Part shown: in pieces, positions 6,773 through 14,592 of the stretch
Layout: every line of letters begins with the position of its first letter
Position numbering within the stretch: position 1 is the first letter of the stretch
NCBI GenBank assembly: GCA_946887385.1
Contig: CAMPKU010000032.1
Location: 1-24,601 of the forward strand
Direction: 5' to 3'
Length of the DNA: 24,601 nt
Source of the DNA: an uncultured Gammaproteobacteria bacterium
GTDB lineage: Bacteria > Pseudomonadota > Gammaproteobacteria > Rariloculales > Rariloculaceae
Position numbers and translations under genes: made by a program
Notes under the pieces: model-generated
What the model saw: the letters and a program-made list of their open reading frames with translations, nothing else
Databases searched by the model: none
Told to the model about the DNA's origin: nothing

Positions 6773-7897
6773 ATGTCCACGGCCAACCACGAAATCAACG
6801 GTAATCCCGCTGCGCTCTCCTTCGACCGGGCAGTCGACGAGCTGCGCCGCGGCCGAGCCGTGCACGTGATCGGCGGCACGCACGGGCTCATCGTTGCGGC
6901 CATCGAAACCGTGCAAGCGCCGCTGTTCGAGCGGCTCATCGCTGCCGGCGGCGGCCGCGCCGTCATGCTCGTTACGGCTGAGCGCGCGCATGCCGCGGGC
7001 TTGTCGCGCCAGTTGAGCGGGCCCGTGTCGGTAGCGTTTCCCGCCTCCACGAGCCTCGAAGCTTTGCGCGCGCTCGCGGGCGTCACCGGCCTCGGTGCCG
7101 TTGACGGCAGCGGTTTCGACGTCAATCCCATGCCGCCAAGCGCTCCGCTCGCCGCGGCCGCGTTCCAGCTCGCGAAGGCGGGCCGGCTCGTGCCGGCCTT
7201 GATCGGTTTCGACAACGGGGCAGGCGCCCTGCCGGGCGTGCTCGGCATCGCGCTCGGCGACGTGGTGGATCACGCGCCGCGATTCGGCCATCACGCGCTC
7301 CAGCTTTTGAGCCGCGCGCGCGTGCCGCTCGCCGAGGCACTCGAGTGCGAGATCGCCGTGTTTCGCGATGAGCACAGCCTGGCGGAGCAAGTCGCCGTCG
7401 TCATCGGCAAGCCCGACCCCGCGAGCGCGGTACCCGTGCGCCTGCATTCGGCCTGCTTGACGGGCGACCTCTTGGGCAGCCTGCGCTGCGATTGCGGCGA
7501 GCAATTGCGCACCGCCGTGGCGCGTATCGAGGCGCTCGGCGGCGGCGTGTTGCTGTACCTCGACCAGGAGGGGCGCGGTATCGGCTTGCCGAACAAGCTG
7601 CGCGCGTACGTGCTGCAAGACGGCGGGCTCGACACCGTGGATGCCGATCGGCACTTGGGTTTCCTCGCCGACGAGCGCAGCTACGACGTGGCAGCGGCGC
7701 TGCTGGCGGAGCTCGGCTACAAGCGCATTCGGCTGCTAACGAACAACCCGCAAAAGATCAGCGCGCTGCGCGAGCACGGCATCGAAGTTACAGGGCGCAT
7801 GCCGCTCGTGACGACGAGCAACATGCACAACGAGCGGTATCTGCGCGCCAAGCTCGAGCGCGCCGGCCACCTCGACCTCGCCGAGCCGGGCGGCTAG
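6773..7897 (+). CDS. ribA: GTP cyclohydrolase II with degenerate DHBP-synthase-like N-terminal half
   Basis: A 374-residue protein. The C-terminal half is a complete GTP cyclohydrolase II, which opens GTP to diamino-ribosylamino-pyrimidinone phosphate, formate and pyrophosphate. Zinc ligands Cys228, Cys239 and Cys241 lie in HSACLTGDLLGSLRCDCG, followed by DQEGRGIGL (264-272), DTVDADRHLGF and LLTNNPQK (322-328). The N-terminal 190 residues align in pattern with the RibB half of RibBA (FDRAVDELRRGRAVHVIGG), but the acidic DDEDRENEGD-type Mg site is replaced by IGGTHGLIVAA, so 3,4-dihydroxy-2-butanone phosphate synthase activity is not expected. The gene has no FMN riboswitch. It could feed ordinary riboflavin synthesis or the neighbouring putative pathway; its distance from ribE/ribH-type genes favours the latter. 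Confidence 0.92.
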   Translation: MSTANHEINGNPAALSFDRAVDELRRGRAVHVIGGTHGLIVAAIETVQAPLFERLIAAGGGRAVMLVTAERAHAAGLSRQLSGPVSVAFPASTSLEALRALAGVTGLGAVDGSGFDVNPMPPSAPLAAAAFQLAKAGRLVPALIGFDNGAGALPGVLGIALGDVVDHAPRFGHHALQLLSRARVPLAEALECEIAVFRDEHSLAEQVAVVIGKPDPASAVPVRLHSACLTGDLLGSLRCDCGEQLRTAVARIEALGGGVLLYLDQEGRGIGLPNKLRAYVLQDGGLDTVDADRHLGFLADERSYDVAAALLAELGYKRIRLLTNNPQKISALREHGIEVTGRMPLVTTSNMHNERYLRAKLERAGHLDLAEPGG

Positions 7898-7920
7898 CGG
7901 AGCGCAACGAGCGAGTACTG

Positions 7921-7943
7921 CACCGGGCGAGCAGCGCCCGGTG
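7921..7943. terminator. Hairpin between convergent ribA and HEAT-repeat gene
   Basis: CACCGGGCG (7921-7929) pairs perfectly with CGCCCGGTG (7935-7943) around AGCAG. The 9-bp GC-rich stem fills the 46-bp gap between the two stop codons and could end transcription from both sides. There is no T-tract, so Rho or simple pausing may be needed. Confidence 0.5.
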
Positions 7944-8918
7944 TCAATGCCACAGAGCAGCGAAGCGCTCGAGCAGCTCGGCCGCGCCGCGCTCGACGAG
8001 CGTCGCGTCGAGCCGCTCCTTCAGCTTGGCGTTGTGCCGGTAGACCGCGAGCGCCTCGACCACCTCGAGCGCCACGGCGGGGCGCGCGTCGGCGGCGATC
8101 TCGAGCAGCCAGTCGAACGCGGCTTCGCTGCGATGCGCGGCCGCGGCGCGCAACAGCGCACGGCGAAATTCGTCGCCGAGCAACACGCCGCTCCACGCTT
8201 GCTTGAGCGGCGCGAGCGCCGCGTCGAGCCGCGATTCCCCGAGCGCGAGCGCCGCGAGCTCGCACACGGCTTCGTCGGCGTGCGCTAGATACCCTGCGAC
8301 GAAGCCGATCGACTCGTCGGGCTCGACGTCGAGCAACCCCGTGAAACACACGCCCAGCACTTGCGGCTCGGCGTCGCCGGCCAGCACCTTGGCGCGCAAC
8401 AGCAGCTCCGCTTCGCGCGGGTTGCCGCACGCAACGGCACGCACGGCGCCGATGCGCGCTCCCGGCTCGGGATCGTTCAAGAGAGCTGTGAGCTCCACAA
8501 GCGCGCGCGGGTAACCGCTGGCGACGAGCCCCATCGCACAGCTCGCGCGCACGTCCGCTGCCGTGTCCGCGGTGCCGCCCCACACGGGCTCGAGCTGACG
8601 GTAGCGCACGCCCTGCAACAGGAACTCGACGTCGTTGCAATCGAGCGCGACGAGCGCGCGCACCAGCGCTTTTTTCCCGAAGCAGCTTGGATCCTGCTTC
8701 AGCGGCTTGTCGAGCAAGCGCGTATACGCCGCCTGCAACGCGGGCGCCAGCTCGTAAAGCAGCGCGTCTTCGGCGAGCCGCGCGGCTCGCGCAGCGACGC
8801 GGGCCGCACGGCTTGCGAGCGCCCGCTGCAGCGCTTCGATCTTGGCAGTGCGGTCCGCCGGCAGCTCTTCGAGAGCCGCGAGCTGCTCCTCGACAGACGG
8901 TTGCGGCTGCTTGGGCAC
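7944..8918 (-). CDS. HEAT-repeat-like helical protein of unknown function
   Basis: A 324-residue, soluble, almost wholly alpha-helical protein built of about 30-residue helical pairs rich in Ala and Leu, such as DVRASCAMGLVASGYPRALV, then ELTALLNDPEPGARIGAVRA, then AVACGNPREAELLLRAKVLA. This pattern matches HEAT/PBS-lyase-like repeats, which usually act as protein-binding scaffolds. No catalytic motif is visible. It starts with GTG 7 bp after the stop of the creatininase-family gene, so the two are probably one operon and translationally linked. The same frame stays open further upstream, but there it merely runs antisense-like through the creatininase gene. A partner role for the amidohydrolase is an inference from gene order. 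Confidence 0.7.
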   Translation of the reverse strand: MPKQPQPSVEEQLAALEELPADRTAKIEALQRALASRAARVAARAARLAEDALLYELAPALQAAYTRLLDKPLKQDPSCFGKKALVRALVALDCNDVEFLLQGVRYRQLEPVWGGTADTAADVRASCAMGLVASGYPRALVELTALLNDPEPGARIGAVRAVACGNPREAELLLRAKVLAGDAEPQVLGVCFTGLLDVEPDESIGFVAGYLAHADEAVCELAALALGESRLDAALAPLKQAWSGVLLGDEFRRALLRAAAAHRSEAAFDWLLEIAADARPAVALEVVEALAVYRHNAKLKERLDATLVERGAAELLERFAALWH

Positions 8919-8925
8919 GGCGCCG

Positions 8926-9714
8926 TCAACGAAGGATCGAGAGCCTCGTAGCCGCGACCTCGCCGGCGAGCGAAGCAAGCCGCTCGGCCAGATAGGCAAG
9001 ATGCCGGGCGCCGCGCTGCGCGTCGGCGCGCGCCGCGTTGCCGCACGCGCCCGCGGCGTTGAGATCCTGAGCCAGCCAACCGATACCGATCGGCTTCTCG
9101 GCACCGAGCGTTTGACCGCGCGCGGCGAGCTCGTGCGGCAAGCCGCGGAAGTCGGCGAGGGCCTCGGTGCGAACGAGGTCCGGCCGAATGTGCAGCAGCA
9201 ACGACGTCTCGACTTCGCCGCCGTGAATGTCGTGCACGAGCTCCGCGGAATCGAAGAGATCGGGCGGGGCGCCGAAGGCGAAGTAGGTGGCGCGCACCAC
9301 GAGCATGCCGAGCTCCGCGCGCAATCGCGCAGCGACGAGATCGACGAGCGTCTTCTGACCGCCGTGCGTGTTGAAGACGATGAGCTTGCGCACCCCCGCG
9401 CGCGCGACGCTGCGGCCGATGTCGGTCCAGGCATCGAGCAGCGTGCTGTCGCGCACCGAGAGCGTGCCCGGGAAACCGGCGTGCTCGGGGCTCAAGCCGA
9501 CGTTCTGCGCCGGCAACACCAGCAGCGCCGCGTCGCCGGGCAGCCGCTCGAGCGCCGCGCGCACGATCGCGTCGTTGATCAGCGCATCGGTGGCGAGCGG
9601 CAGATGCGGCCCGTGTTGCTCCACGGCGGCCACGGGCAGCAGCGCCACGGTGCGCTCGGGATCCACGCGGCCGAGATCGGTGGTTGTGAGGTGCTGCCAA
9701 TAACCGCTGCGCAC
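8926..9714 (-). CDS. Creatininase-family amidohydrolase
   Basis: A protein of about 262 aa with the metal-binding signature of the creatininase/ArfB/MftE family: Glu32, His34 and Asp43 in VEQHGPHLPLATD, His117 in VFNTHGGQ, and Glu167 in DIHGGEVETS. Members hydrolyse cyclic amides, formamides or peptide bonds using two metals. The archaeal member ArfB deformylates the GTP-derived pyrimidine in riboflavin and F420 synthesis, and MftE cleaves the mycofactocin peptide. The GTG at 9714 gives the N-terminus usual for the family (RSGYWQHLTT); a TTG at 9777 is possible but overlaps the promoter of the next gene. It is followed by the HEAT-like protein in one operon. The substrate is not predictable from the sequence alone. 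Confidence 0.85.
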   Translation of the reverse strand: MRSGYWQHLTTTDLGRVDPERTVALLPVAAVEQHGPHLPLATDALINDAIVRAALERLPGDAALLVLPAQNVGLSPEHAGFPGTLSVRDSTLLDAWTDIGRSVARAGVRKLIVFNTHGGQKTLVDLVAARLRAELGMLVVRATYFAFGAPPDLFDSAELVHDIHGGEVETSLLLHIRPDLVRTEALADFRGLPHELAARGQTLGAEKPIGIGWLAQDLNAAGACGNAARADAQRGARHLAYLAERLASLAGEVAATRLSILR

Positions 9715-9758
9715 TGCCGTAAGCTCTTGTTTTGTCGTGCCTGGGCCATCGTGCCGGG

Positions 9759-9788
9759 TTGCCGGAAGCGCCGTCAACCTTGGATAAT
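9759..9788 (+). promoter_or_regulatory. Candidate sigma-70 promoter of the acylating aldehyde dehydrogenase gene
   Basis: TTGCCG (9759-9764), 18 bases, then GATAAT (9783-9788). Initiation near 9795 would give a leader of about 35 nt containing a good Shine-Dalgarno (AGGAG) 6-7 bases before the ATG at 9830. Confidence 0.4.
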
Positions 9789-9829
9789 GTGCGGCTCAGA
9801 TTCGCCTCAAGTTCTCGCAGGAGCATCCC

Positions 9830-11218
9830 ATGAGCAGACCCGAGCGCGTCGTCGCCGCCGACAGTGAAGTCCAGGACTTGGTGGCCAAGGCCCGCCAAGC
9901 GCAGGCGATCTACGAGGACTTCTCGCAAGCCCAAGTCGACGCCATCGTGCGCGACATGGCCAAGTACGTCTACGACAACGCGGAAGCGCTGGCCCGCATG
10001 GCCGTCGACGAAACGGGCATCGGCAACTACGAAGACAAGGTGCTCAAGAAGAAGGGCAAAGCGCGCGTCATCTGGAACAGCCTGAAGGGCAAGAAGTCGC
10101 GCGGCATCATCGGCGAGGACACGGAAAACAATCTCGTATTCGTCGCGAAGCCCATGGGCGTGGTCGCGGCCGTATGCCCGGTCACCAACCCCATTGCCAC
10201 GCCGATGTGCAACGGCATGTTCGCCCTCAAGACGGGCAACGCCGTGATCTTCGCGCCACATCCGAAGGCGCAAAAGTGCACCGACCACCTGACGAACGAG
10301 TTCATGAAGATCGTGAAGAAGCACGGCGGCCCCGACAACCTCGTGCAAACGATCAAGAAGGGCTCGGTGGAGAAGACGCAGGAGCTCATGCGCTCCGTCG
10401 ACGTCGTGGTGGCCACGGGCGGCGGCGCGATGGTGAAGTCGGCGTATTCCTCGGGCAAACCGTCGTACGGCGTGGGTGCCGGCAACGTGCCCGTCATCAT
10501 CGATCGAGGCGTCGACTTCAAAGACGCAGTCGGCAAGATCGTGGCGGGAGCCGCGTTCGATAACGGCATCATCTGCTCGCACGAGCAGTTCGTGCTCGCC
10601 CCCGAGGAGCGTTACGACGAGACCGTCAAGCTGTTCAAGGACACCGGCAAGGTGTGGTTCACGGACAACGACGCGGACATCGACAAGCTTCGCAAGCTCG
10701 TGTTTCCCGACGGCCACCTGAACAAAGACGTGGTGGGCAGAACGCCGCGCGAGATCGGCGCCATGGTGGGGCTCGACGTGCCGGCCAGCGCGCGCATCAT
10801 CTTGCTGCCCGCCAAAGGCGCGGGCTCGGCCGATTTGCTGGCCAAGGAGAAGCTCTGCCCTGTGGTTGCGATCTTGCCGTACAACACGTTCCAAGACGCC
10901 GTCACGAAGGCCAAGGCCAACCTGCTCGTCGAAGGCGCGGGGCACTCCGCTGCCGTCCACTCGAACGACGAGGGCAACATCCGCGAGGCCGGCGTGGAGC
11001 TGCCGGTGAGCCGGCTCGTCGTGAATCAGGCCAGCTCGCTGACGGCCGGCGGCTCGTTGACCAACGGCTTTGCGCCGACCACGACGCTCGGCTGCGGCTC
11101 GTGGGGCGGCAACTCGATCTCGGAGAACCTTGACTACAAGCACCTCATGAACGTGTCGCGCATCGGCAAGGTGATCGCGGACAAGAAGGTGCCCACCGAC
11201 GAGGAAATCTTCGCGTAA
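9830..11218 (+). CDS. CoA-acylating aldehyde dehydrogenase
   Basis: A 462-residue cytosolic enzyme of the CoA-acylating branch of the aldehyde dehydrogenase superfamily (EutE, AdhE N-terminus, succinate-semialdehyde and sulfoacetaldehyde acylating dehydrogenases). The fold elements PMGVVAAVCPVTNPIATPMC and VVATGGGAMVKSAYSSGKP are present, with the catalytic Cys249 in DNGIICSHEQ. It would convert an aldehyde plus CoA and NAD(P)+ to an acyl-CoA. The length is standard for a stand-alone member and there is no microcompartment targeting helix. AGGAG precedes the ATG. No alcohol dehydrogenase, acyltransferase or sulfonate gene lies nearby, so the aldehyde is unknown. It is more Lys-rich (AAG codons) than its neighbours, suggesting high expression. 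Confidence 0.88.
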   Translation: MSRPERVVAADSEVQDLVAKARQAQAIYEDFSQAQVDAIVRDMAKYVYDNAEALARMAVDETGIGNYEDKVLKKKGKARVIWNSLKGKKSRGIIGEDTENNLVFVAKPMGVVAAVCPVTNPIATPMCNGMFALKTGNAVIFAPHPKAQKCTDHLTNEFMKIVKKHGGPDNLVQTIKKGSVEKTQELMRSVDVVVATGGGAMVKSAYSSGKPSYGVGAGNVPVIIDRGVDFKDAVGKIVAGAAFDNGIICSHEQFVLAPEERYDETVKLFKDTGKVWFTDNDADIDKLRKLVFPDGHLNKDVVGRTPREIGAMVGLDVPASARIILLPAKGAGSADLLAKEKLCPVVAILPYNTFQDAVTKAKANLLVEGAGHSAAVHSNDEGNIREAGVELPVSRLVVNQASSLTAGGSLTNGFAPTTTLGCGSWGGNSISENLDYKHLMNVSRIGKVIADKKVPTDEEIFA

Positions 11219-11331
11219 CCGCCCTCTTCGTCCCAAAACTGTAGTGCCGGCGCCACGCTCGGGGCGCCCCGAACGCCTCGTTCTGGCAGGGGCCCTAGCC
11301 TTTTCGCGCGTGCGGTCGCAGAATCCCCGGC

Positions 11332-11346
11332 TGACCAGCGTGGTCA
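11332..11346. promoter_or_regulatory. Perfect palindrome upstream of the TonB-dependent receptor
   Basis: TGACCA-GCG-TGGTCA, arms of 6 bp with a 3-bp spacer, 33 bp before the receptor ATG. Its position near the likely transcription start fits an operator of a dimeric regulator. It is not a Fur box. A second palindrome with no spacer, TCGGGGCGCCCCGA, lies at 11259-11272. Confidence 0.4.
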
Positions 11347-11379
11347 ATGCGCAACTCAACCAGCACCCGAGGGGGTTCA

Positions 11380-13935
11380 ATGAAGAGGACAGCGTTGCAT
11401 TCGGCTATCGTCGCCGCGCTCGCGGCCGGCACGCAGGTGGCCTGGTCGCAAGACGGTGGTCTCGAAGAGATCATCGTGACCGCGGAGTTCCGCGAGGCGA
11501 ACGTGCAGGACACGCCGATCGCAATCACCGCCGTGAACGCGGAAATGCTCGACGCGCGCAGCCAGACGAATCTCGCGCAGATCACGGCACAAACACCGAA
11601 CGTATCGCTGCGGCCCGCAGGCTCTTCGTCGGGCAGTGCGCTCGTCGCCTTCATTCGCGGTATCGGCCAAACCGACTTCAACCCGTCCGTCGAGCCCGGC
11701 GTGGCCATCTACGTCGACGACGTCTACTACTCGACGATCACGGGCAACTTGCTCGACCTTCTGGATCTCGATCGCGTCGAAGTGCTGCGCGGACCGCAAG
11801 GCACGCTCGCCGGGCGCAACGCAATCGGCGGCGCCATCAAGCTGTTCACGCGTCAGGCGGACGGCGCCGACGACATCAACGTGTCGCTGACCAAGGGCAC
11901 GTTCAACCGCACGGACATCAAAGCCGCGGGCGGCTTCACGCTCGCCGAGGACAAGCTTTACGCGCGTATCGCGGGCGTCTCGCGGTCGAGTGAAGGCTAC
12001 GTCACGCGGCTCGACTACGCGTGCGCGAACGGCCTGCCGCAGCCGGGGCAGCCCGGCGGCCTGCCGATTTATACGCAGAGCTTCGGTTGCGAGCTCGGCA
12101 CGGAGGGCGGCCAGTCATATACCTCGGGCCGCTTGAGCCTGCGCTGGACGCCGAGCGACACGGTCGACGTCAATTTCGCCACGAGCATCGTCAACGACGA
12201 CTCGGAGTCGCAGCCTGGCGTACTCATCGCCGCCAAGGACCACTCGCACTCGAACTTCCCATGGCTCGCACCGAACGGGCCCGCTGTACCCCCGTTCGCT
12301 TCGGACGTACCGAACAACCCTGCCTGGAATCCGCTCGTCGATGCCGGCAGCCAAGTGCCGATCTTTTTCGACAACAACGGCAACGGCGCCTTCGACGCGG
12401 GCACGGACGTTCCCTACGACAACCGGTTCGCGACGGGCGGCACGTACGTCAACTACGCGACGTACATCAACGACGGGCTCAGCACGGGTAGCTCGTTGTT
12501 CCAGGGCGGCACCACGGGCCAGAACACCGATGTCTTCAAGCCGTACGTCATGGAGCCCGTCAACTCGCTCGACGCGTGGGACTACTCGCTGAACCTGGAC
12601 TGGCAGATCTCGGACAACGTCTCGATGCTGTTCGTTACGTCGCATCGCGAATACGAGAACGCATTCGCCGAGGACACGGACGGCTCGCCGCTTGCGGCGC
12701 AGCAGCTGCTGCAAGTCATGAATCACGAGCAGACGACGCAGGAAGTCCGTTTCAGTGTGGCGGCCGGCGAGCGCGTCGACCTCACGTTCGGCGCGTTCTA
12801 CCTCGATCAGCAAACGAACGAGGACGCGCGCGTCGACTTACCGTACGTGGGCTTCGACTTCATCCACGGCCCGGACTTGGTGCCGTCGGAGAACAAGGCC
12901 ATCTATGCGCAGGCAGCCATCCAGTTGACCGAGCGCCTCGACCTGTCGCTCGGCTTGCGCCGCTCGGAGGACGAGAAGAGCTACACGTTCCGCCGGCGCA
13001 ATCCCGATCTGTCGGCCGTCCAGCCCTGCGCTGTTCATCCAGGCCTCGGCTTCCCGAGCCCTTGGTTCTGGGAGGCAAGCAACCCGTCCAACTGCGGCGT
13101 ATTCGGCCTCGATCTCGCGTCCGTCGCGTACGCGAGCGAGAACACGGATTGGCGCGTTGCGCTCTCGGCCGACGTCGGCGACGCCTCGATGCTCTACGTG
13201 CAAGCCGCCTCCGGTTACAAAGCCGGCGGCAACAACGCGCGGCCGTTCTTCCCGAGCCAATTGAACGCGTTCCAGCCGGAGACGCTCGACAGCTACGAGG
13301 TGGGTTTCAAGACCACGCTCGGCGGCAACGTGCGCTTGAACGCCGCGGTGTTCTGGAACGACTATGTCGACATCCAGCTGCCGACGACGGTATGCACGTG
13401 GGCGCCTCCGGGCCAGCAAACGCCGTGCGCGAGCCAGAACAACGTCGGCGACGCGGACGTCTGGGGCATGGAGTTCGAGGCCGAATGGCATGCCACCGAC
13501 AGCCTGATCCTGGACGCCACGCTCAGCACGCTGGACTTCGAGTACACGAGCATCCTTCCCGGCGCCACCGCGGTCACGCTCGGCATGATCACGCCGTACA
13601 CCCCGGAGAACAAATTCAGCGTGGGGCTGCAAAACACGTTCACGCTCGGCGGCGGCAGCACGCTCACGCCGCGCATCGACGCGAGCTTCTCGGATGAGGT
13701 GTTCTCGAACGCCGTGAACGCGCCGACGAACTTCATCGACAGCTACACCCTCGTCAATGCGCGCTTGACCTGGGAGTCGGAGGAGGAGGAGTGGGAGGTT
13801 GCGCTCGAGGCCACGAACCTGACCGACGAGTACTACTACGTCACGATCTTCGATCTGTGGGCTTCGGCCGGGTACATCCATGGCCAGCCGTCGCGCCCGC
13901 GCGAGTGGGCAATGACGGTGCGACGCAGCTTCTAA
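11380..13935 (+). CDS. TonB-dependent outer-membrane receptor
   Basis: An 851-residue outer-membrane receptor. A signal peptide (MKRTALHSAIVAALAAGTQV, then AWSQ) is followed by a TonB box, EEIIVTA. The plug domain runs from TPIAITAVNAEML through FIRGIGQTDFNP to VEVLRGPQGTLAGRNAIGGA. A beta-barrel of the usual size ends in REWAMTVRRSF with the terminal Phe needed for outer-membrane assembly. There is no N-terminal STN signalling domain, so it does not itself signal to an anti-sigma factor in the FecA manner. A loop near residue 330 contains DNNGNGAFDAGTD, an EF-hand-like Asp/Asn cluster that may bind Ca2+. A strong GAGGGG Shine-Dalgarno supports ATG 11380. The ligand is unknown; plant-derived or aromatic compounds are plausible in this type of genome. 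Confidence 0.93.
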   Translation: MKRTALHSAIVAALAAGTQVAWSQDGGLEEIIVTAEFREANVQDTPIAITAVNAEMLDARSQTNLAQITAQTPNVSLRPAGSSSGSALVAFIRGIGQTDFNPSVEPGVAIYVDDVYYSTITGNLLDLLDLDRVEVLRGPQGTLAGRNAIGGAIKLFTRQADGADDINVSLTKGTFNRTDIKAAGGFTLAEDKLYARIAGVSRSSEGYVTRLDYACANGLPQPGQPGGLPIYTQSFGCELGTEGGQSYTSGRLSLRWTPSDTVDVNFATSIVNDDSESQPGVLIAAKDHSHSNFPWLAPNGPAVPPFASDVPNNPAWNPLVDAGSQVPIFFDNNGNGAFDAGTDVPYDNRFATGGTYVNYATYINDGLSTGSSLFQGGTTGQNTDVFKPYVMEPVNSLDAWDYSLNLDWQISDNVSMLFVTSHREYENAFAEDTDGSPLAAQQLLQVMNHEQTTQEVRFSVAAGERVDLTFGAFYLDQQTNEDARVDLPYVGFDFIHGPDLVPSENKAIYAQAAIQLTERLDLSLGLRRSEDEKSYTFRRRNPDLSAVQPCAVHPGLGFPSPWFWEASNPSNCGVFGLDLASVAYASENTDWRVALSADVGDASMLYVQAASGYKAGGNNARPFFPSQLNAFQPETLDSYEVGFKTTLGGNVRLNAAVFWNDYVDIQLPTTVCTWAPPGQQTPCASQNNVGDADVWGMEFEAEWHATDSLILDATLSTLDFEYTSILPGATAVTLGMITPYTPENKFSVGLQNTFTLGGGSTLTPRIDASFSDEVFSNAVNAPTNFIDSYTLVNARLTWESEEEEWEVALEATNLTDEYYYVTIFDLWASAGYIHGQPSRPREWAMTVRRSF

Positions 13936-13957
13936 GCGCAGAGTCTCGTACGCAACG

Positions 13958-13992
13958 ACGGCCGGAGGCACCCGCCTCCGGCCGTTTTTTTT
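13958..13992 (+). terminator. Strong intrinsic terminator after the TonB-dependent receptor
   Basis: ACGGCCGGAGGC (13958-13969) pairs perfectly with GCCTCCGGCCGT (13974-13985) around ACCC and runs directly into a T-tract (13985-13992). It lies 22 bp after the receptor stop and before the convergent slyD gene, which is read from the other strand. Confidence 0.93.
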
Positions 13993-14013
13993 ACCAACCG
14001 AAACGGGCCCGAG

Positions 14014-14517
14014 CTAGTGATCGTGCCCGTGCCCATGCGGGCCGTGCGCATGGCCATGGGCGAGCTCTTCCTCGGTGGCCGCGCGCACGTCGACGATCTC
14101 GATGTCGAACGTGAGCGTTTTGCCAGCGAGCGGGTGGTTGAGATCGAGATCGGCGTTGAAGTGTCCCACCTTCAGCACGCGCGCCTGGCGCCCGCCTTCG
14201 CGCGTGTTGACGACCACCATCTGACCCGGCTGAATCGGGCCCTTCGTAGCGAGATGCTTCAGCGGCACGCGTTGCACCGCGCTCTCGTTGCGCGGGCCGT
14301 AACCTTGTTCCGGAGCCACGACAGCCGTGAGCTTGTCGCCGCTCTTCTTGCCCTTAAGCTCCGACTCGAGCCCCGGCACGATGTTGTTACGCCCGTGCAG
14401 GTAGACGACGGGGCTGCCGCCCTCGGAGCTTTCGCTCACCGAGCCCGTGTCGTCGCGCAACGTGTAGTGAAACGAAACGACGCTTCCGTCGGCGATGGTC
14501 ATGGAGTCGCTGGTCAT
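14014..14517 (-). CDS. slyD: SlyD-type FKBP peptidyl-prolyl isomerase with His-rich metal-binding tail
   Basis: A 167-residue cytosolic prolyl isomerase and chaperone. The FKBP half includes VSFHYTLRDDTG, GRNNIVPGLESELKGKKSGD and APEQGYGPRNE. The inserted IF chaperone domain includes VQRVPLKHLATKGPI, then DLNHPLAGKTLTFDIEIVDV. The C-terminus reads ATEEELAHGHAHGPHGHGHD, a His-rich tail like that of E. coli SlyD, which binds Ni2+ and helps hydrogenase maturation; it is shorter here and has no Cys. ATG 14517 is the first start; ATG 14502 is also possible. The gene appears to be transcribed alone. Confidence 0.93.
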   Translation of the reverse strand: MTSDSMTIADGSVVSFHYTLRDDTGSVSESSEGGSPVVYLHGRNNIVPGLESELKGKKSGDKLTAVVAPEQGYGPRNESAVQRVPLKHLATKGPIQPGQMVVVNTREGGRQARVLKVGHFNADLDLNHPLAGKTLTFDIEIVDVRAATEEELAHGHAHGPHGHGHDH

Positions 14518-14592
14518 AAAGATTGGTGTCTGCCGCGGTATCGGCCCGCGATCATCCCCGATGCCGGCGCACGGCGCAACGAGCGCCCGAGC

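Noticed and set aside
8919..9434. Upstream extension of the HEAT-like protein to about 496 residues
   Set aside because: The extension is the creatininase gene read in another frame on the same strand; the GTG at 8918 directly after the creatininase stop is the natural start.
8699..11380. Very long minus-strand open frame (about 890 codons) across the aldehyde dehydrogenase and creatininase genes
   Set aside because: It is antisense to a clearly real enzyme with complete family motifs, its translation is His/Arg/Val-rich without recognisable domains, and long shadow frames are expected at this GC content.
12838..13971. Long minus-strand open frame opposite the TonB-dependent receptor
   Set aside because: Composition is Arg/Ala/Val/Glu-rich low-complexity of the antisense type, and the plus strand encodes a complete beta-barrel with the terminal Phe.
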